The notes beneath the pieces are model-generated. The model saw nothing but the letters and a program-made list of their open reading frames with translations. It ran no database searches and had not been told where the DNA came from. DNA of 13,619 bases from Thermoplasmata archaeon (GTDB lineage: Archaea; Thermoplasmatota; Thermoplasmata; Thermoplasmatales; Thermoplasmataceae), in NCBI GenBank assembly GCA_021816385.1, contig JAKAYJ010000014.1:1-13619 (forward strand), read 5' to 3'. Position numbers and translations under genes: made by a program. The number at the start of each line of letters is the position of its first letter. Position 1 is the stretch's first letter. Shown here piece by piece: positions 1 through 6,351 of this stretch.

Positions 1-1
1 C

Positions 2-154
2 GATCTTCGGGATGCCATCAAGATTGCACGGAGGAATGTGGAGCAGTGCGAATCCGTGATTTCCACATTGATATATCTGTCTGGCGTGGAGATCATCGAA
101 GATGATGAAACAAAGGATGAAAATGGCCAAATATCGGATGAGGAGGTGAAATAA
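2..154 (+). CDS. C-terminal part of an unidentified acidic protein (cut by window edge)
   Basis: The open frame enters from the left edge and runs 50 codons to a TAA. It reads as a helical stretch (AIKIARRNVEQCESVIST) followed by a very acidic tail ending SDEEVK. The end of the gene encodes GGAGGTGA, which serves as the ribosome binding site of the next gene, and its TAA shares its last base with that gene's ATG. This shows translational coupling in one operon with the genes at 154 and 439. The visible part is too short to identify a family; no function can be given. Confidence 0.75.
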   Translation, partial: DLRDAIKIARRNVEQCESVISTLIYLSGVEIIEDDETKDENGQISDEEVK

Positions 155-438
155 TGGATAAAGAAATGAAAGAGAAAATCAATGTTCTCCAGGAAGCGGA
201 CAGAATCATAAATGGCAATGCAAAAGACAGAGATTTCGGGCATGAAAGAAGCATGCCAAGGATAGTCAAACTGTACAAGGAACTCACGGGCAAGGAATTC
301 ACAGAACATGATGGATATATGTTCATGATCTGTCTGAAGCTCATAAGGATGCAGAAAAACCCTAAAATCGCTGATAATTACATAGATTTGGCAGGATATA
401 CACAGTTGGCCAGCGAAGCCAATTCGGAGGTGAAATGA
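154..438 (+). CDS. DUF6378-like small helical phage-type protein
   Basis: A 94-residue protein of unknown function. The layout matches what I know of DUF6378, a family common in phages: an N-terminal helix with 'LQEADRIINGNAKDRDFG' (residues about 12-29), a middle helix, and a C-terminal block 'MICLKLIRMQKNPKIADNYIDLAGY' (about residues 58-82), where family members carry a KLaR...DNyvDiaGY pattern. The layout recalls all-alpha NTP pyrophosphatases (MazG-like), but I see no clear EExxE metal motif, so nucleotide hydrolysis is only a guess. The start has a strong GGAGGTGA site at 142-149. The gene abuts the next one with no gap and ends in the same EVK-stop motif as the gene before it, so the two junctions are near duplicates. 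Family membership is from memory of the motif, not a search. Confidence 0.7.
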   Translation: MDKEMKEKINVLQEADRIINGNAKDRDFGHERSMPRIVKLYKELTGKEFTEHDGYMFMICLKLIRMQKNPKIADNYIDLAGYTQLASEANSEVK

Positions 439-1350
439 ATGGAAGATCTTGAAATAATTAAGGAAGGAAATGAAAGTGTGAAGGAAGAAAGTGTTACTGC
501 AGTAACACAAAACAAGAAAAGCATAGATGACGTGAGGAAGCGGATTGAGGAAATGCAGAAGAAGCTGGGAGGACCAATGAAAAGTGCTCCTAAGAGCAGC
601 GATCCCCTCAAGGATTTCTTTGTGGTTGAGCTCGCGTTGAAGGGGGCACAGAAGGCTGTCAGGAAGGTGGATGACCGTGTCATGCAGGCAGTTAGTATGC
701 TGGACCGTGATCAGAGATCCCGCTTTGGGAAGCTGAAGGTGCAGTTCTACCGTGAACTCCAGAACCTGTCAAGTTTCAGGGTGCAGGATAAGTATGTGAT
801 ACCTCAGAGGAACATGTCTTCCTTGGATTCATTCTTCCGATCCCTCGAGGGAGAATTCGACATTGCAAGGAAGGAAACCTTTGACTACCTGAAAGCAAAC
901 TGGGCCACAATTGTGGCTAACATAAAGATAGAGTATCCTTCCCTGGACATAGATGATGCCACACTTGCATCCCTTGAGCCTGAGGATCTGAAATTCCTTG
1001 AGATGGATTATTCCACCAGGACGCTGAGCAAGATGCTTACCGAGATGGGGGATCTTAAGGAACTGTTCTCCCAGGGTGCAGCTTCAAATCCTGACATCGC
1101 CAGGAGGATTGAGAGCCAGAAGGATGTGTTGATGGGCCAACTTAAGACAGAATACGAGGGGAAACTTACAAAACTCGAGGAAACCATTAAGAAACTCACA
1201 TCAGTGGGCAAGGGAAAGAGGTATGAGAAGGCAGTGGGCCAGGTGGAAAGGTATCTTGAGGACGTAGATGACATGCAGGCCATAGTGGGAGAGGATGAAA
1301 GCCTTGCTGACAGGCTGGAAAGCATGAAGCTAAAACTTTCTAGCACCTAA
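439..1350 (+). CDS. Coiled-coil protein of unknown function, 303 residues
   Basis: I do not recognise a family. The protein is highly charged and almost entirely helical by eye. The N-terminal third (residues 1-50) is polar and Lys/Glu-rich, including a 'DDVRKRIEEMQKKLGG' amphipathic segment. The middle (about 60-190) has mixed composition with a 'YPSLDIDDATLASLEPEDLKFLEMDY' linker-like part, and the C-terminal third (about 205-300) has heptad-like Leu/Ile/Val spacing typical of coiled coils. There is no signal peptide, membrane segment or Cys cluster. The start follows a GGAGGTGA site located in the last codons of the upstream gene (425-432). It is the last gene of the left operon and is followed by T-rich stretches. 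A structural, tethering or SMC-like accessory role in a virus or plasmid would fit but is not shown. Confidence 0.8.
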   Translation: MEDLEIIKEGNESVKEESVTAVTQNKKSIDDVRKRIEEMQKKLGGPMKSAPKSSDPLKDFFVVELALKGAQKAVRKVDDRVMQAVSMLDRDQRSRFGKLKVQFYRELQNLSSFRVQDKYVIPQRNMSSLDSFFRSLEGEFDIARKETFDYLKANWATIVANIKIEYPSLDIDDATLASLEPEDLKFLEMDYSTRTLSKMLTEMGDLKELFSQGAASNPDIARRIESQKDVLMGQLKTEYEGKLTKLEETIKKLTSVGKGKRYEKAVGQVERYLEDVDDMQAIVGEDESLADRLESMKLKLSST

Positions 1351-1388
1351 CATTAATTATTAAAGATTTTAGAACTGCGAATCATATG

Positions 1389-1426
1389 TTTTTTCCCTGA
1401 AATACGCAGTATAAATTCATTTTTTT
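1389..1426 (+). terminator. T-rich putative archaeal terminator zone
   Basis: Downstream of the 303-residue coiled-coil gene the coding strand carries a run of six T (1389-1394) and a run of seven T (1420-1426). Archaeal RNA polymerase stops at T tracts without needing a hairpin, so this is a reasonable end for the left operon. A weak CTGCG/CGCAG inverted repeat (1375-1379 with 1405-1409) brackets the first run. Confidence 0.4.
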
Positions 1427-1476
1427 ATTGAAGATTTTGCCCAACGCACTATTTTACAGTAAATTAATCAAGAAAA

Positions 1477-1686
1477 ATGGTGAAACGTAACCCATTTACA
1501 AAGGAATACATCTCAGGACGGAAAGACCAGTTCGACGTTGACTATGCATTGTTCAGGAAAGCGATTGAAGAAACAAAAACAAGAGAAGAGTTGATCACAT
1601 TCCTGGAAGAGAAATTGAAGTTTGTGATCTCCAAGATAGCTGAGGCCAACTCCATAGAGCTGATGGAAGGGCTGGAATTATTCTAA
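1477..1686 (+). CDS. Small helical orphan protein, 69 residues
   Basis: I do not recognise this protein. It begins MVKRNPFTKEYI, has a charged middle and ends in amphipathic helices (residues about 28-65), with no Cys or membrane segment. There is no ribosome binding site before the ATG (the preceding bases are AAGAAAA). A weak TATA-like element (1449-1457) lies about 24 bases upstream, which would fit a leaderless transcript. It stands alone between the left operon and the radical SAM gene. Composition and codon use look like real coding sequence, but length and lack of homology leave room for doubt. Confidence 0.6.
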   Translation: MVKRNPFTKEYISGRKDQFDVDYALFRKAIEETKTREELITFLEEKLKFVISKIAEANSIELMEGLELF

Positions 1687-1705
1687 ATTTTCAACCCTGA
1701 TGCTC

Positions 1706-1727
1706 CACAATATATTTAAATATTGTG
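1706..1727 (+). promoter_or_regulatory. TATA-containing inverted repeat upstream of the radical SAM gene
   Basis: CACAATAT-ATTTAA-ATATTGTG: two perfect 8-base arms around a 6-base AT-only centre. The centre and inner arms form a good archaeal TATA box (TATTTAAATA). It is 46 bases before the ATG at 1773, so initiation about 25 bases downstream of the box would give a leader of roughly 30 bases, consistent with the GTGAT ribosome-binding element just before that start. A protein binding this palindrome would block the promoter. Confidence 0.5.
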
Positions 1728-1772
1728 TTGCATTAGTTATTTGTGGGCAGAAATTTGAAAAAAGTGATGTAA

Positions 1773-2783
1773 ATGATTGAATCTACATACGATCATGAAA
1801 AGTACCGCCAGGCTGCCATGAAAGCCTGGAGTACCATTCGTAAAAACAAGATAGAAAAAATAAAAGCAGAGACTGAGAGCCTTGACGATTTTATTTTCAA
1901 CATTGATTCCAGGAAGATCTCATACGGCGAATACCATATCAACCCTCCACTGATAAAGCAATCAAAGCTTACCTGGGTTGAAAAGGGCGGGATAGGCAAG
2001 GAGCTTTCAGATGGATGGGCCCTCAACTATGCCATAGGGTGCACACATGCATGCAGGTTCTGCTATGTCGATTCTATCCATAAAAGGTATGGTGAAAGAA
2101 GGGCAGGACCGCTTGTGAACAAAGCATGGGGAAACTATTTGTACACTCCATCTAACATTGATGAAGCCATAGAAAAAACCAAGTGGGAAAAGTGGAAGGG
2201 CATAGAGGTCATGATGTCCTCAACACATGATCCATATATACCGAGTCTTACAAAAACCACAAGGAAGATACTTGAAAATGCACTTCCCGCAGGTGTTAAG
2301 GTATGTATTCAAACCCGTTCCCCACTGGCCATAAAGGATTTTGATCTATTAGAGGAATACCGGGAACAGGTTAGGGTGCAGGTGTCCATCGCCACGATGA
2401 GCCATGATCTTAGTAGGATCATTGAGCCGAGGGTTGCAACCCCTGAAGCAAGATTTGCAATACTTGAAGAGGCGAAGAACCGTGGCCTGAATACTGGCAT
2501 AATAATAGCCCCCATCATGCCTCCGCTTAGAATCAGGGGAATGCCCTCATCTGATCTTGAGGAAATAGCACAGAGGCTTGCTGTGTTGAAGCCAAACAAC
2601 ATTTACGGGGAATGCCTCCATATAAGGGGTTCAAACATCAGCGAACTTGAGGCCATGCTTGAAGAAAAGATAATTCTTGGAGATTTCGACGTCGCAATGG
2701 AAAATGCATTTCACAGGATCCTTGGGAAGTACGGATTAAAGGGAAGATGGTGGAAAGAACATAAACCATCAAGGAAGGCTTAG
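1773..2783 (+). CDS. Radical SAM protein, SPL/COG1533-like, paired with TcmP
   Basis: A 336-residue radical SAM enzyme. The cluster-binding CxxxCxxC motif is seen as CTHACRFC, Cys90, Cys94 and Cys97, inside 'AIGCTHACRFCYVD'. The spore-photoproduct-lyase-like family (COG1533) typically shows this form with an aromatic residue after the third Cys. Later segments also fit that family: 'MSSTHDPYIPS' (about 148-158), a beta-strand 'VKVCIQTRSPL', 'RVQVSIATM' (about 206-214), 'IEPRVATPEARFAIL' and 'IIIAPIMPPL' (about 247-256). It therefore probably binds a 4Fe-4S cluster and cleaves S-adenosylmethionine to a 5'-deoxyadenosyl radical; the substrate is unknown. A GTGAT element sits 4 bases before the ATG. 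The gene converges on the TcmP gene with a 15-base overlap of coding ends. TcmP proteins are known as partners of proteins with a three-Cys motif, so the two likely act together. Specific repair of DNA photodamage is not supported. Confidence 0.85.
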   Translation: MIESTYDHEKYRQAAMKAWSTIRKNKIEKIKAETESLDDFIFNIDSRKISYGEYHINPPLIKQSKLTWVEKGGIGKELSDGWALNYAIGCTHACRFCYVDSIHKRYGERRAGPLVNKAWGNYLYTPSNIDEAIEKTKWEKWKGIEVMMSSTHDPYIPSLTKTTRKILENALPAGVKVCIQTRSPLAIKDFDLLEEYREQVRVQVSIATMSHDLSRIIEPRVATPEARFAILEEAKNRGLNTGIIIAPIMPPLRIRGMPSSDLEEIAQRLAVLKPNNIYGECLHIRGSNISELEAMLEEKIILGDFDVAMENAFHRILGKYGLKGRWWKEHKPSRKA

Positions 2784-3908
2784 ATATCCCCTATCAGGAA
2801 ACGTCTGACCTTTTCTTTTATCTATTGAGGCGATAATTTTATTTTCCTTTTCCAAATTTTCTAAAATTATCGTATTATATTTCCACTTAGTTCTGCATTG
2901 GATAAAATTTTTCACTTGAATAATGGGCACCTGGCTCAATCCCCTAGCTTTTTCCTCTTCAAGATATTTTAAAACTTCCCTTTCAGCTTCTTCGGCCCAT
3001 GATGGTTCCAATCCGTAATCTATCAGTGTACTTTGTAAAGGAACAAAATTGAAATCACTGAACTTGTAATCCCCATTGCTCGATACATTGAACATTGCTG
3101 ACTTCATTGCCTGAAATCCTTTGCAGTGTTTGGTTAGATAAATGAGATAATATTCTAAACGATTGTTTGAATTTAGTGCCTTAAAAGATAGATTGTACAG
3201 TTCTATAGAAGGGACAAATACCTTGATCTTGTTTATTAAATTTTCCAAAAAAATTTGCAAAATAACCTGTTCTCTCTTAATATTGTCTTCAGCATCTTTT
3301 ATGATCTTCATCTGTTCTGAGGAAAACAACTTTCCAATTGACCGTTCATGTGTGGGGTCCCAAACGAATCTGCTAAGGTATCCAGCTACGAAAGTGATAA
3401 AAAGTTCAGCTTTATTATATTTCATAAAAGACGCAAGCACATCATAATTCAAATCGGACCATCCAAAGGGATCAACGAAACAAAGACAAGGAATCAAAGA
3501 ATTTCCGTCTTTTTCAATATCAGACATTATACTTCCTATTTCAGTATTAAAATCTCCGTTGACGACTTGGTGTGTAATCCAGTTTGGTAAATTTCCAACC
3601 TTTTTTGAAATTGCTTTTTCCAAATTTTTGCATCTATCATTCCTTTTTTCAACAAACAAGCATAAAAATTGGGATTTGAAATTATCCTTCAACTGATGGT
3701 GATTTAAAGCTTTTAAAACAACGATCGGAGAACCATCTTCCCCGCCAGTATATTCACCAGGTCCTGCAAATCCATCAATGTAACCTATTTTGGGATTGAA
3801 GCCCTTTTGGCTTAATATTGGTGCCCATGCTTCGATATATTTCTTAAGTATGAGATGCTTAGCTGCAGTATGAGGGGGACATTCCCAAATCATATCTTCT
3901 ATTGACAT
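2769..3908 (-). CDS. tcmP: Three-Cys-motif partner protein TcmP
   Basis: A 379-residue protein matching TcmP from memory. It has an N-terminal 'HTAAKHLILKKYIEAW' (residues 13-28), then a glycine-rich 'YIDGFAGPGEY' (43-53) followed by a GSP (59-61), then 'LFVEKR' (84-89) and 'CFVDPFGW' (143-150). The order D-G-x-A-G-x-G, acidic strand end, and DPFG is that of a class I S-adenosylmethionine-dependent methyltransferase fold, so methyl transfer or nucleic acid binding is possible, but no activity is established for the family that I can name. It faces the radical SAM gene at 1773-2783 and overlaps its end. The start at 3908 has no clear ribosome binding site. An A-rich TATA-like element about 30 bases upstream (3934-3943) would give an almost leaderless transcript; Met6 is an alternative start. 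The gene is clearly more AT-rich than its neighbours, hinting at separate acquisition. Confidence 0.8.
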   Translation of the reverse strand: MSIEDMIWECPPHTAAKHLILKKYIEAWAPILSQKGFNPKIGYIDGFAGPGEYTGGEDGSPIVVLKALNHHQLKDNFKSQFLCLFVEKRNDRCKNLEKAISKKVGNLPNWITHQVVNGDFNTEIGSIMSDIEKDGNSLIPCLCFVDPFGWSDLNYDVLASFMKYNKAELFITFVAGYLSRFVWDPTHERSIGKLFSSEQMKIIKDAEDNIKREQVILQIFLENLINKIKVFVPSIELYNLSFKALNSNNRLEYYLIYLTKHCKGFQAMKSAMFNVSSNGDYKFSDFNFVPLQSTLIDYGLEPSWAEEAEREVLKYLEEEKARGLSQVPIIQVKNFIQCRTKWKYNTIILENLEKENKIIASIDKRKGQTFPDRGYLSLP

Positions 3909-4011
3909 TTTTATTCGCCTTATGTAATTCTCCTTTTTTTATTGATTCTTATTTACATTCATTTCATTTTTTCCAATTTTCATTTGTAATTATGTTCTGC
4001 TCAAATATATT

Positions 4012-4290
4012 TTACTCCTTTAAAATATCTTCTATTTCCTTGATCTTCATTGCAACATTCTTACCCTTTTCCGTCAAAGATATCATGTTTCTTGGAGGGT
4101 ATTTTGTATTGTCTATCCTTGTTTTTATCAGCTTTAATTTTTTGGCCATGTCAATGGAATCATACAGCTGGTGGATCGGAATCTGTTTATCGTCCCTGAT
4201 CTGGGTAATCATGCTTTCCCCGTTGTCATTCAGGTAATCTATGAGCCTGAGGAAGCCTGACTGAGTTTCAATTTCCCTTAGGATGTCCAC
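4012..4290 (-). CDS. Small winged-helix DNA-binding protein (GTG start)
   Basis: A 92-residue protein by my start choice. It starts VDILREIETQSGFLRLIDYL, continues with a helix-turn-helix (about residues 30-52, 'TQIRDDKQIPIHQLYDSIDMA' region), then a wing ending in 'MISLTEKGKNVAMKIKEIEDIL' (about 68-90). The 'SLTEKGK' turn is typical of archaeal MarR/PadR-like winged helices and recurs in the regulator at 11193-11717, so the two are distant relatives. The longest frame starts at 4341, but its first codons contain the TATA box (4312-4320). That box lies about 26 bases before the GTG at 4290, which is the expected spacing for a leaderless archaeal gene. It is probably a transcription regulator of the divergent methyltransferase gene and/or tcmP downstream; targets are not shown. 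Confidence 0.75.
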   Translation of the reverse strand: MDILREIETQSGFLRLIDYLNDNGESMITQIRDDKQIPIHQLYDSIDMAKKLKLIKTRIDNTKYPPRNMISLTEKGKNVAMKIKEIEDILKE

Positions 4291-4311
4291 ACTGACACAG
4301 GGAATAAGGGC

Positions 4312-4320
4312 ATATAATAT
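4312..4320 (-). promoter_or_regulatory. Leftward TATA box for the winged-helix gene
   Basis: On the minus strand the sequence reads AATATTATATG, centred near 4316, 26 bases from the GTG at 4290. It decides the start of the winged-helix gene and forms one half of a divergent promoter pair with the box at 4341-4348. Confidence 0.5.
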
Positions 4321-4340
4321 TATTGTGCAATAGGAAACCA

Positions 4341-4348
4341 TTTATATG
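4341..4348 (+). promoter_or_regulatory. Rightward TATA box for the adenine methyltransferase gene
   Basis: TTTATATG on the plus strand, centred about 31 bases before the ATG at 4376, so transcription would begin just before or at that ATG. The box lies across the earlier in-frame ATG at 4346, which therefore cannot be in a transcript made from it. Confidence 0.5.
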
Positions 4349-4375
4349 CATTATGATTGCGTGATAGACAATCAT

Positions 4376-5143
4376 ATGAAATCAACGTTTCCCTACTATG
4401 GTGGAAGATACAACCAGATAAAGAAAATAATTGAACTGCTGGAACCTGTGAAGGAGAATTTTGATGTCATAGTGGATGTATTCGGAGGCTCGGGAAAGGT
4501 CATTCTCAACATACCAGAAGAATGGCACAAGATCAAGGTATACAATGATCTCAACAAGGATCTGTACACTACATTCAAGGTTCTGCAGGATGGCAGGAAG
4601 AGGAGGCTGCTTGAAAGAAAACTGGCCAATTGTTTTCCTCATGAGACTATATTCAAGGAGTTAAAAATGTCATCCCCAAGGAACGATGTTGATGTTGCTT
4701 TCAAGGTCATTTACATGCACACATTCTCCTTTGCGGGGAATGGCGATGCATTCAAGAGGTTTTACAAGAGGGCAAATGTTCCGCCCATGAGGATCGAGAA
4801 CTTTCTCCTGGTGAAGAAGTGGATCGTTGAGAACATGGATTTCCGTTCACTCATGGAAAGATACAACAGGCCAAGGGTGCTCCTATACCTTGATCCGCCA
4901 TACCTGAGAGGTGGAAAGATATACAAGCACAGTTTCAAGCTCGAAGACTTCAAGGATCTGAAGGGATTGATGGACAAGCATACAGGAACATACCTGATGA
5001 ACCTTTCCATGAGGGATCTGGAGATGATCGACATATTCGGTGGACCTGATCTTGTCACCGAGCACCACAGACCTACCACCCTTCATAATTCAGAGGGGAA
5101 TAACAGGTGGGGGTGCGGGTATTGGTGGAGATTCTTATTGTAA
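4376..5143 (+). CDS. D12-class DNA adenine-N6 methyltransferase
   Basis: A 255-residue enzyme of the Dam/D12 class (alpha group), which transfers a methyl group from S-adenosylmethionine to N6 of adenine in DNA. The typical opening FPYYGGRYNQIKKI is at residues 5-18, the cofactor loop VDVFGGSGKV at about 33-42, the 'FSFAGNGDAFKRFYKR' region at about 117-132, and the catalytic DPPY motif at 173-176 followed by 'LRGGKIYKH'. I chose the ATG at 4376, giving MKSTFPYYGG, because family members start just before this motif and the TATA box overlaps the earlier ATG at 4346. Length is normal for the class. No cognate restriction endonuclease is recognisable beside it, so it is an orphan or part of a larger modification set. 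The target sequence cannot be told from the protein by eye. Confidence 0.92.
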   Translation: MKSTFPYYGGRYNQIKKIIELLEPVKENFDVIVDVFGGSGKVILNIPEEWHKIKVYNDLNKDLYTTFKVLQDGRKRRLLERKLANCFPHETIFKELKMSSPRNDVDVAFKVIYMHTFSFAGNGDAFKRFYKRANVPPMRIENFLLVKKWIVENMDFRSLMERYNRPRVLLYLDPPYLRGGKIYKHSFKLEDFKDLKGLMDKHTGTYLMNLSMRDLEMIDIFGGPDLVTEHHRPTTLHNSEGNNRWGCGYWWRFLL

Positions 5144-5187
5144 AGAGTAATTTAGAGATCTTATCTAAGACAGTGACATATGAGAGC

Positions 5188-6306
5188 TTATGAATACAAC
5201 CATTTCTTTAGCTGATGCAATTGCTCCCCAATTTTTCCTTCAGTGTGCTGTGGAACATTCTTCCCAAGAACTAAACGATACAACTCGCTACCAAACACCA
5301 TAATATCGCTATAACTGCTGAAAAGGGTTTTGATTTCCCTAGAATATTTCATTCTGAAGTTTTTGGCCTTTTCTTCCGTAATTTTCTCATCATAATAGCT
5401 AATTTCATAACTCTGATTGATCAGCCCATGCTTTGCAGACACTATTCGTATATCTAAGCCATCATTTTCCTTGAGATATTTCCTTACCACCCTGAATGCC
5501 TGACCATCATAGACTTTCAGTGAAGGCCCTGAGCCATTCTTTTTCCTCTGTGAACAGGAAAGAATAAGAAGCCGATTTTTTTCAATAAGTGGAAAAACTT
5601 CATTTCTCAGATAATTTTGGGTTTGCAAAAATCTATCGCCATTTTTCCGGCTTTGCTCTATATTATACCTGAATATCCAGCCCTTGTAATCTGCAGCCCA
5701 TACGTCCAGTTCTTTGAACATGCCAATTCGAGAACGATTGAATGCCCCTAAAGGAAAAAGTTTCTCCTTTGGATGGTTATTTCTAATGACTTTGAGAATC
5801 TCAGCCAGAAAATCTTCCTTTTGAACCTTCACCATTCTCTTATGTTTTTGTATCTTTGTAAGCAACCCCCCTATTGCTACTATTGTGTATCCAAGGCTTA
5901 GTTGCTCTTCATAACTTTTCAAATACTCTTTAATAGTATTTCCTTGAGCTACACCGATCAAAACAAAATGTTTGTCATATCCAAATTCTTGATAGATCTT
6001 TATCGCCTCTTTTGCACTGATAAAGGTTCTAGTGGGGCATCTATAGTAATCTTTTATGATTCCGTGTGTAACCCCCATCTTGACATATTCTTCAAACAAT
6101 CTCTCATAAGATATTTCTTTTCCTTGATATATTCCTGAATCACCAATTTTGTATTTAGCAAGAGGAAAACTGTTGAATTTTCTTTTAAAATTATCTGTGG
6201 TGAACGCATGGGAAAGTATTCCGAATTTCCCATTGTAATCATTTATGCCTGAAAGTATGTCCAAGGAAACTGGGCGGTCTGCGACAAATAGTGGAGTTAA
6301 GTTCAC
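5188..6306 (-). CDS. TGT/DpdA-like base-exchange enzyme fused to DUF6884-like domain
   Basis: A 372-residue two-part protein. Residues 1-240 follow the tRNA-guanine transglycosylase order: 'YKIGDSGIYQG' (52-62) in place of TDSGGFQ, with Asp56 as the likely catalytic acid; 'GIIKDYYRCP' (82-91); 'FVLIGVAQGN' (114-123) in place of G-V/I-V-Q-G; 'VAIGGL' (143-148); and 'LGAFNRSRI' with 'LDVWAADYKGWIFRY' (186-214), where TGTs carry the nucleophilic Asp (Asp206 or Asp201 here). I see no CxCxxC zinc site. Residues about 245-372 look like DUF6884: 'LLILSCSQRKK' (246-256), 'VYDGQAFRVVRKYL', 'RIVSAKHGL' (287-295) and 'YYDEKIT'. DpdA enzymes of this superfamily insert 7-deazaguanine bases into DNA, and archaea make the precursor preQ0 for archaeosine. 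A DNA rather than tRNA role is inferred from the company of DNA enzymes. Start is a GTG, leaderless, with a TATA box 25 bases upstream. Confidence 0.75.
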   Translation of the reverse strand: MNLTPLFVADRPVSLDILSGINDYNGKFGILSHAFTTDNFKRKFNSFPLAKYKIGDSGIYQGKEISYERLFEEYVKMGVTHGIIKDYYRCPTRTFISAKEAIKIYQEFGYDKHFVLIGVAQGNTIKEYLKSYEEQLSLGYTIVAIGGLLTKIQKHKRMVKVQKEDFLAEILKVIRNNHPKEKLFPLGAFNRSRIGMFKELDVWAADYKGWIFRYNIEQSRKNGDRFLQTQNYLRNEVFPLIEKNRLLILSCSQRKKNGSGPSLKVYDGQAFRVVRKYLKENDGLDIRIVSAKHGLINQSYEISYYDEKITEEKAKNFRMKYSREIKTLFSSYSDIMVFGSELYRLVLGKNVPQHTEGKIGEQLHQLKKWLYS

Positions 6307-6327
6307 ATGGACCAGAGAATCTGAGAG

Positions 6328-6335
6328 TATAAAAA
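6328..6335 (-). promoter_or_regulatory. TATA box of the DpdA-like gene
   Basis: On the minus strand the sequence is AAAACATTTTTATACTC, combining a purine-rich BRE-like stretch and a TATA box centred near 6331, 25 bases before the GTG at 6306. It lies in the 45-base gap after herA, so the DpdA-like gene can be transcribed separately from the herA operon. Confidence 0.55.
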
Positions 6336-6351
6336 TGTTTTCAGACCTCGT

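Noticed and set aside
1008..1346. 112-residue Ser-rich minus-strand frame
   Set aside because: Antisense shadow of the 303-residue coiled-coil gene; no promoter or binding site, and composition is typical of reverse reading.
1375..1409. CTGCG...CGCAG inverted repeat as a hairpin terminator
   Set aside because: Only five base pairs with a 25-base loop and the T run is inside the loop; the T tracts alone are the better explanation.
3902..4237. Hydrophobic 111-residue plus-strand frame that looks like a multi-pass membrane protein
   Set aside because: It is antisense to the winged-helix gene, whose protein has a clear fold pattern and promoter; the Phe/Ser/Ile richness is the usual result of reading a Lys/Glu-rich gene backwards.
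4341..4375. Longest-frame starts at 4341 (minus) and 4346 (plus)
   Set aside because: Both would place the TATA boxes inside the coding sequence and leave 4 bases between divergent genes.
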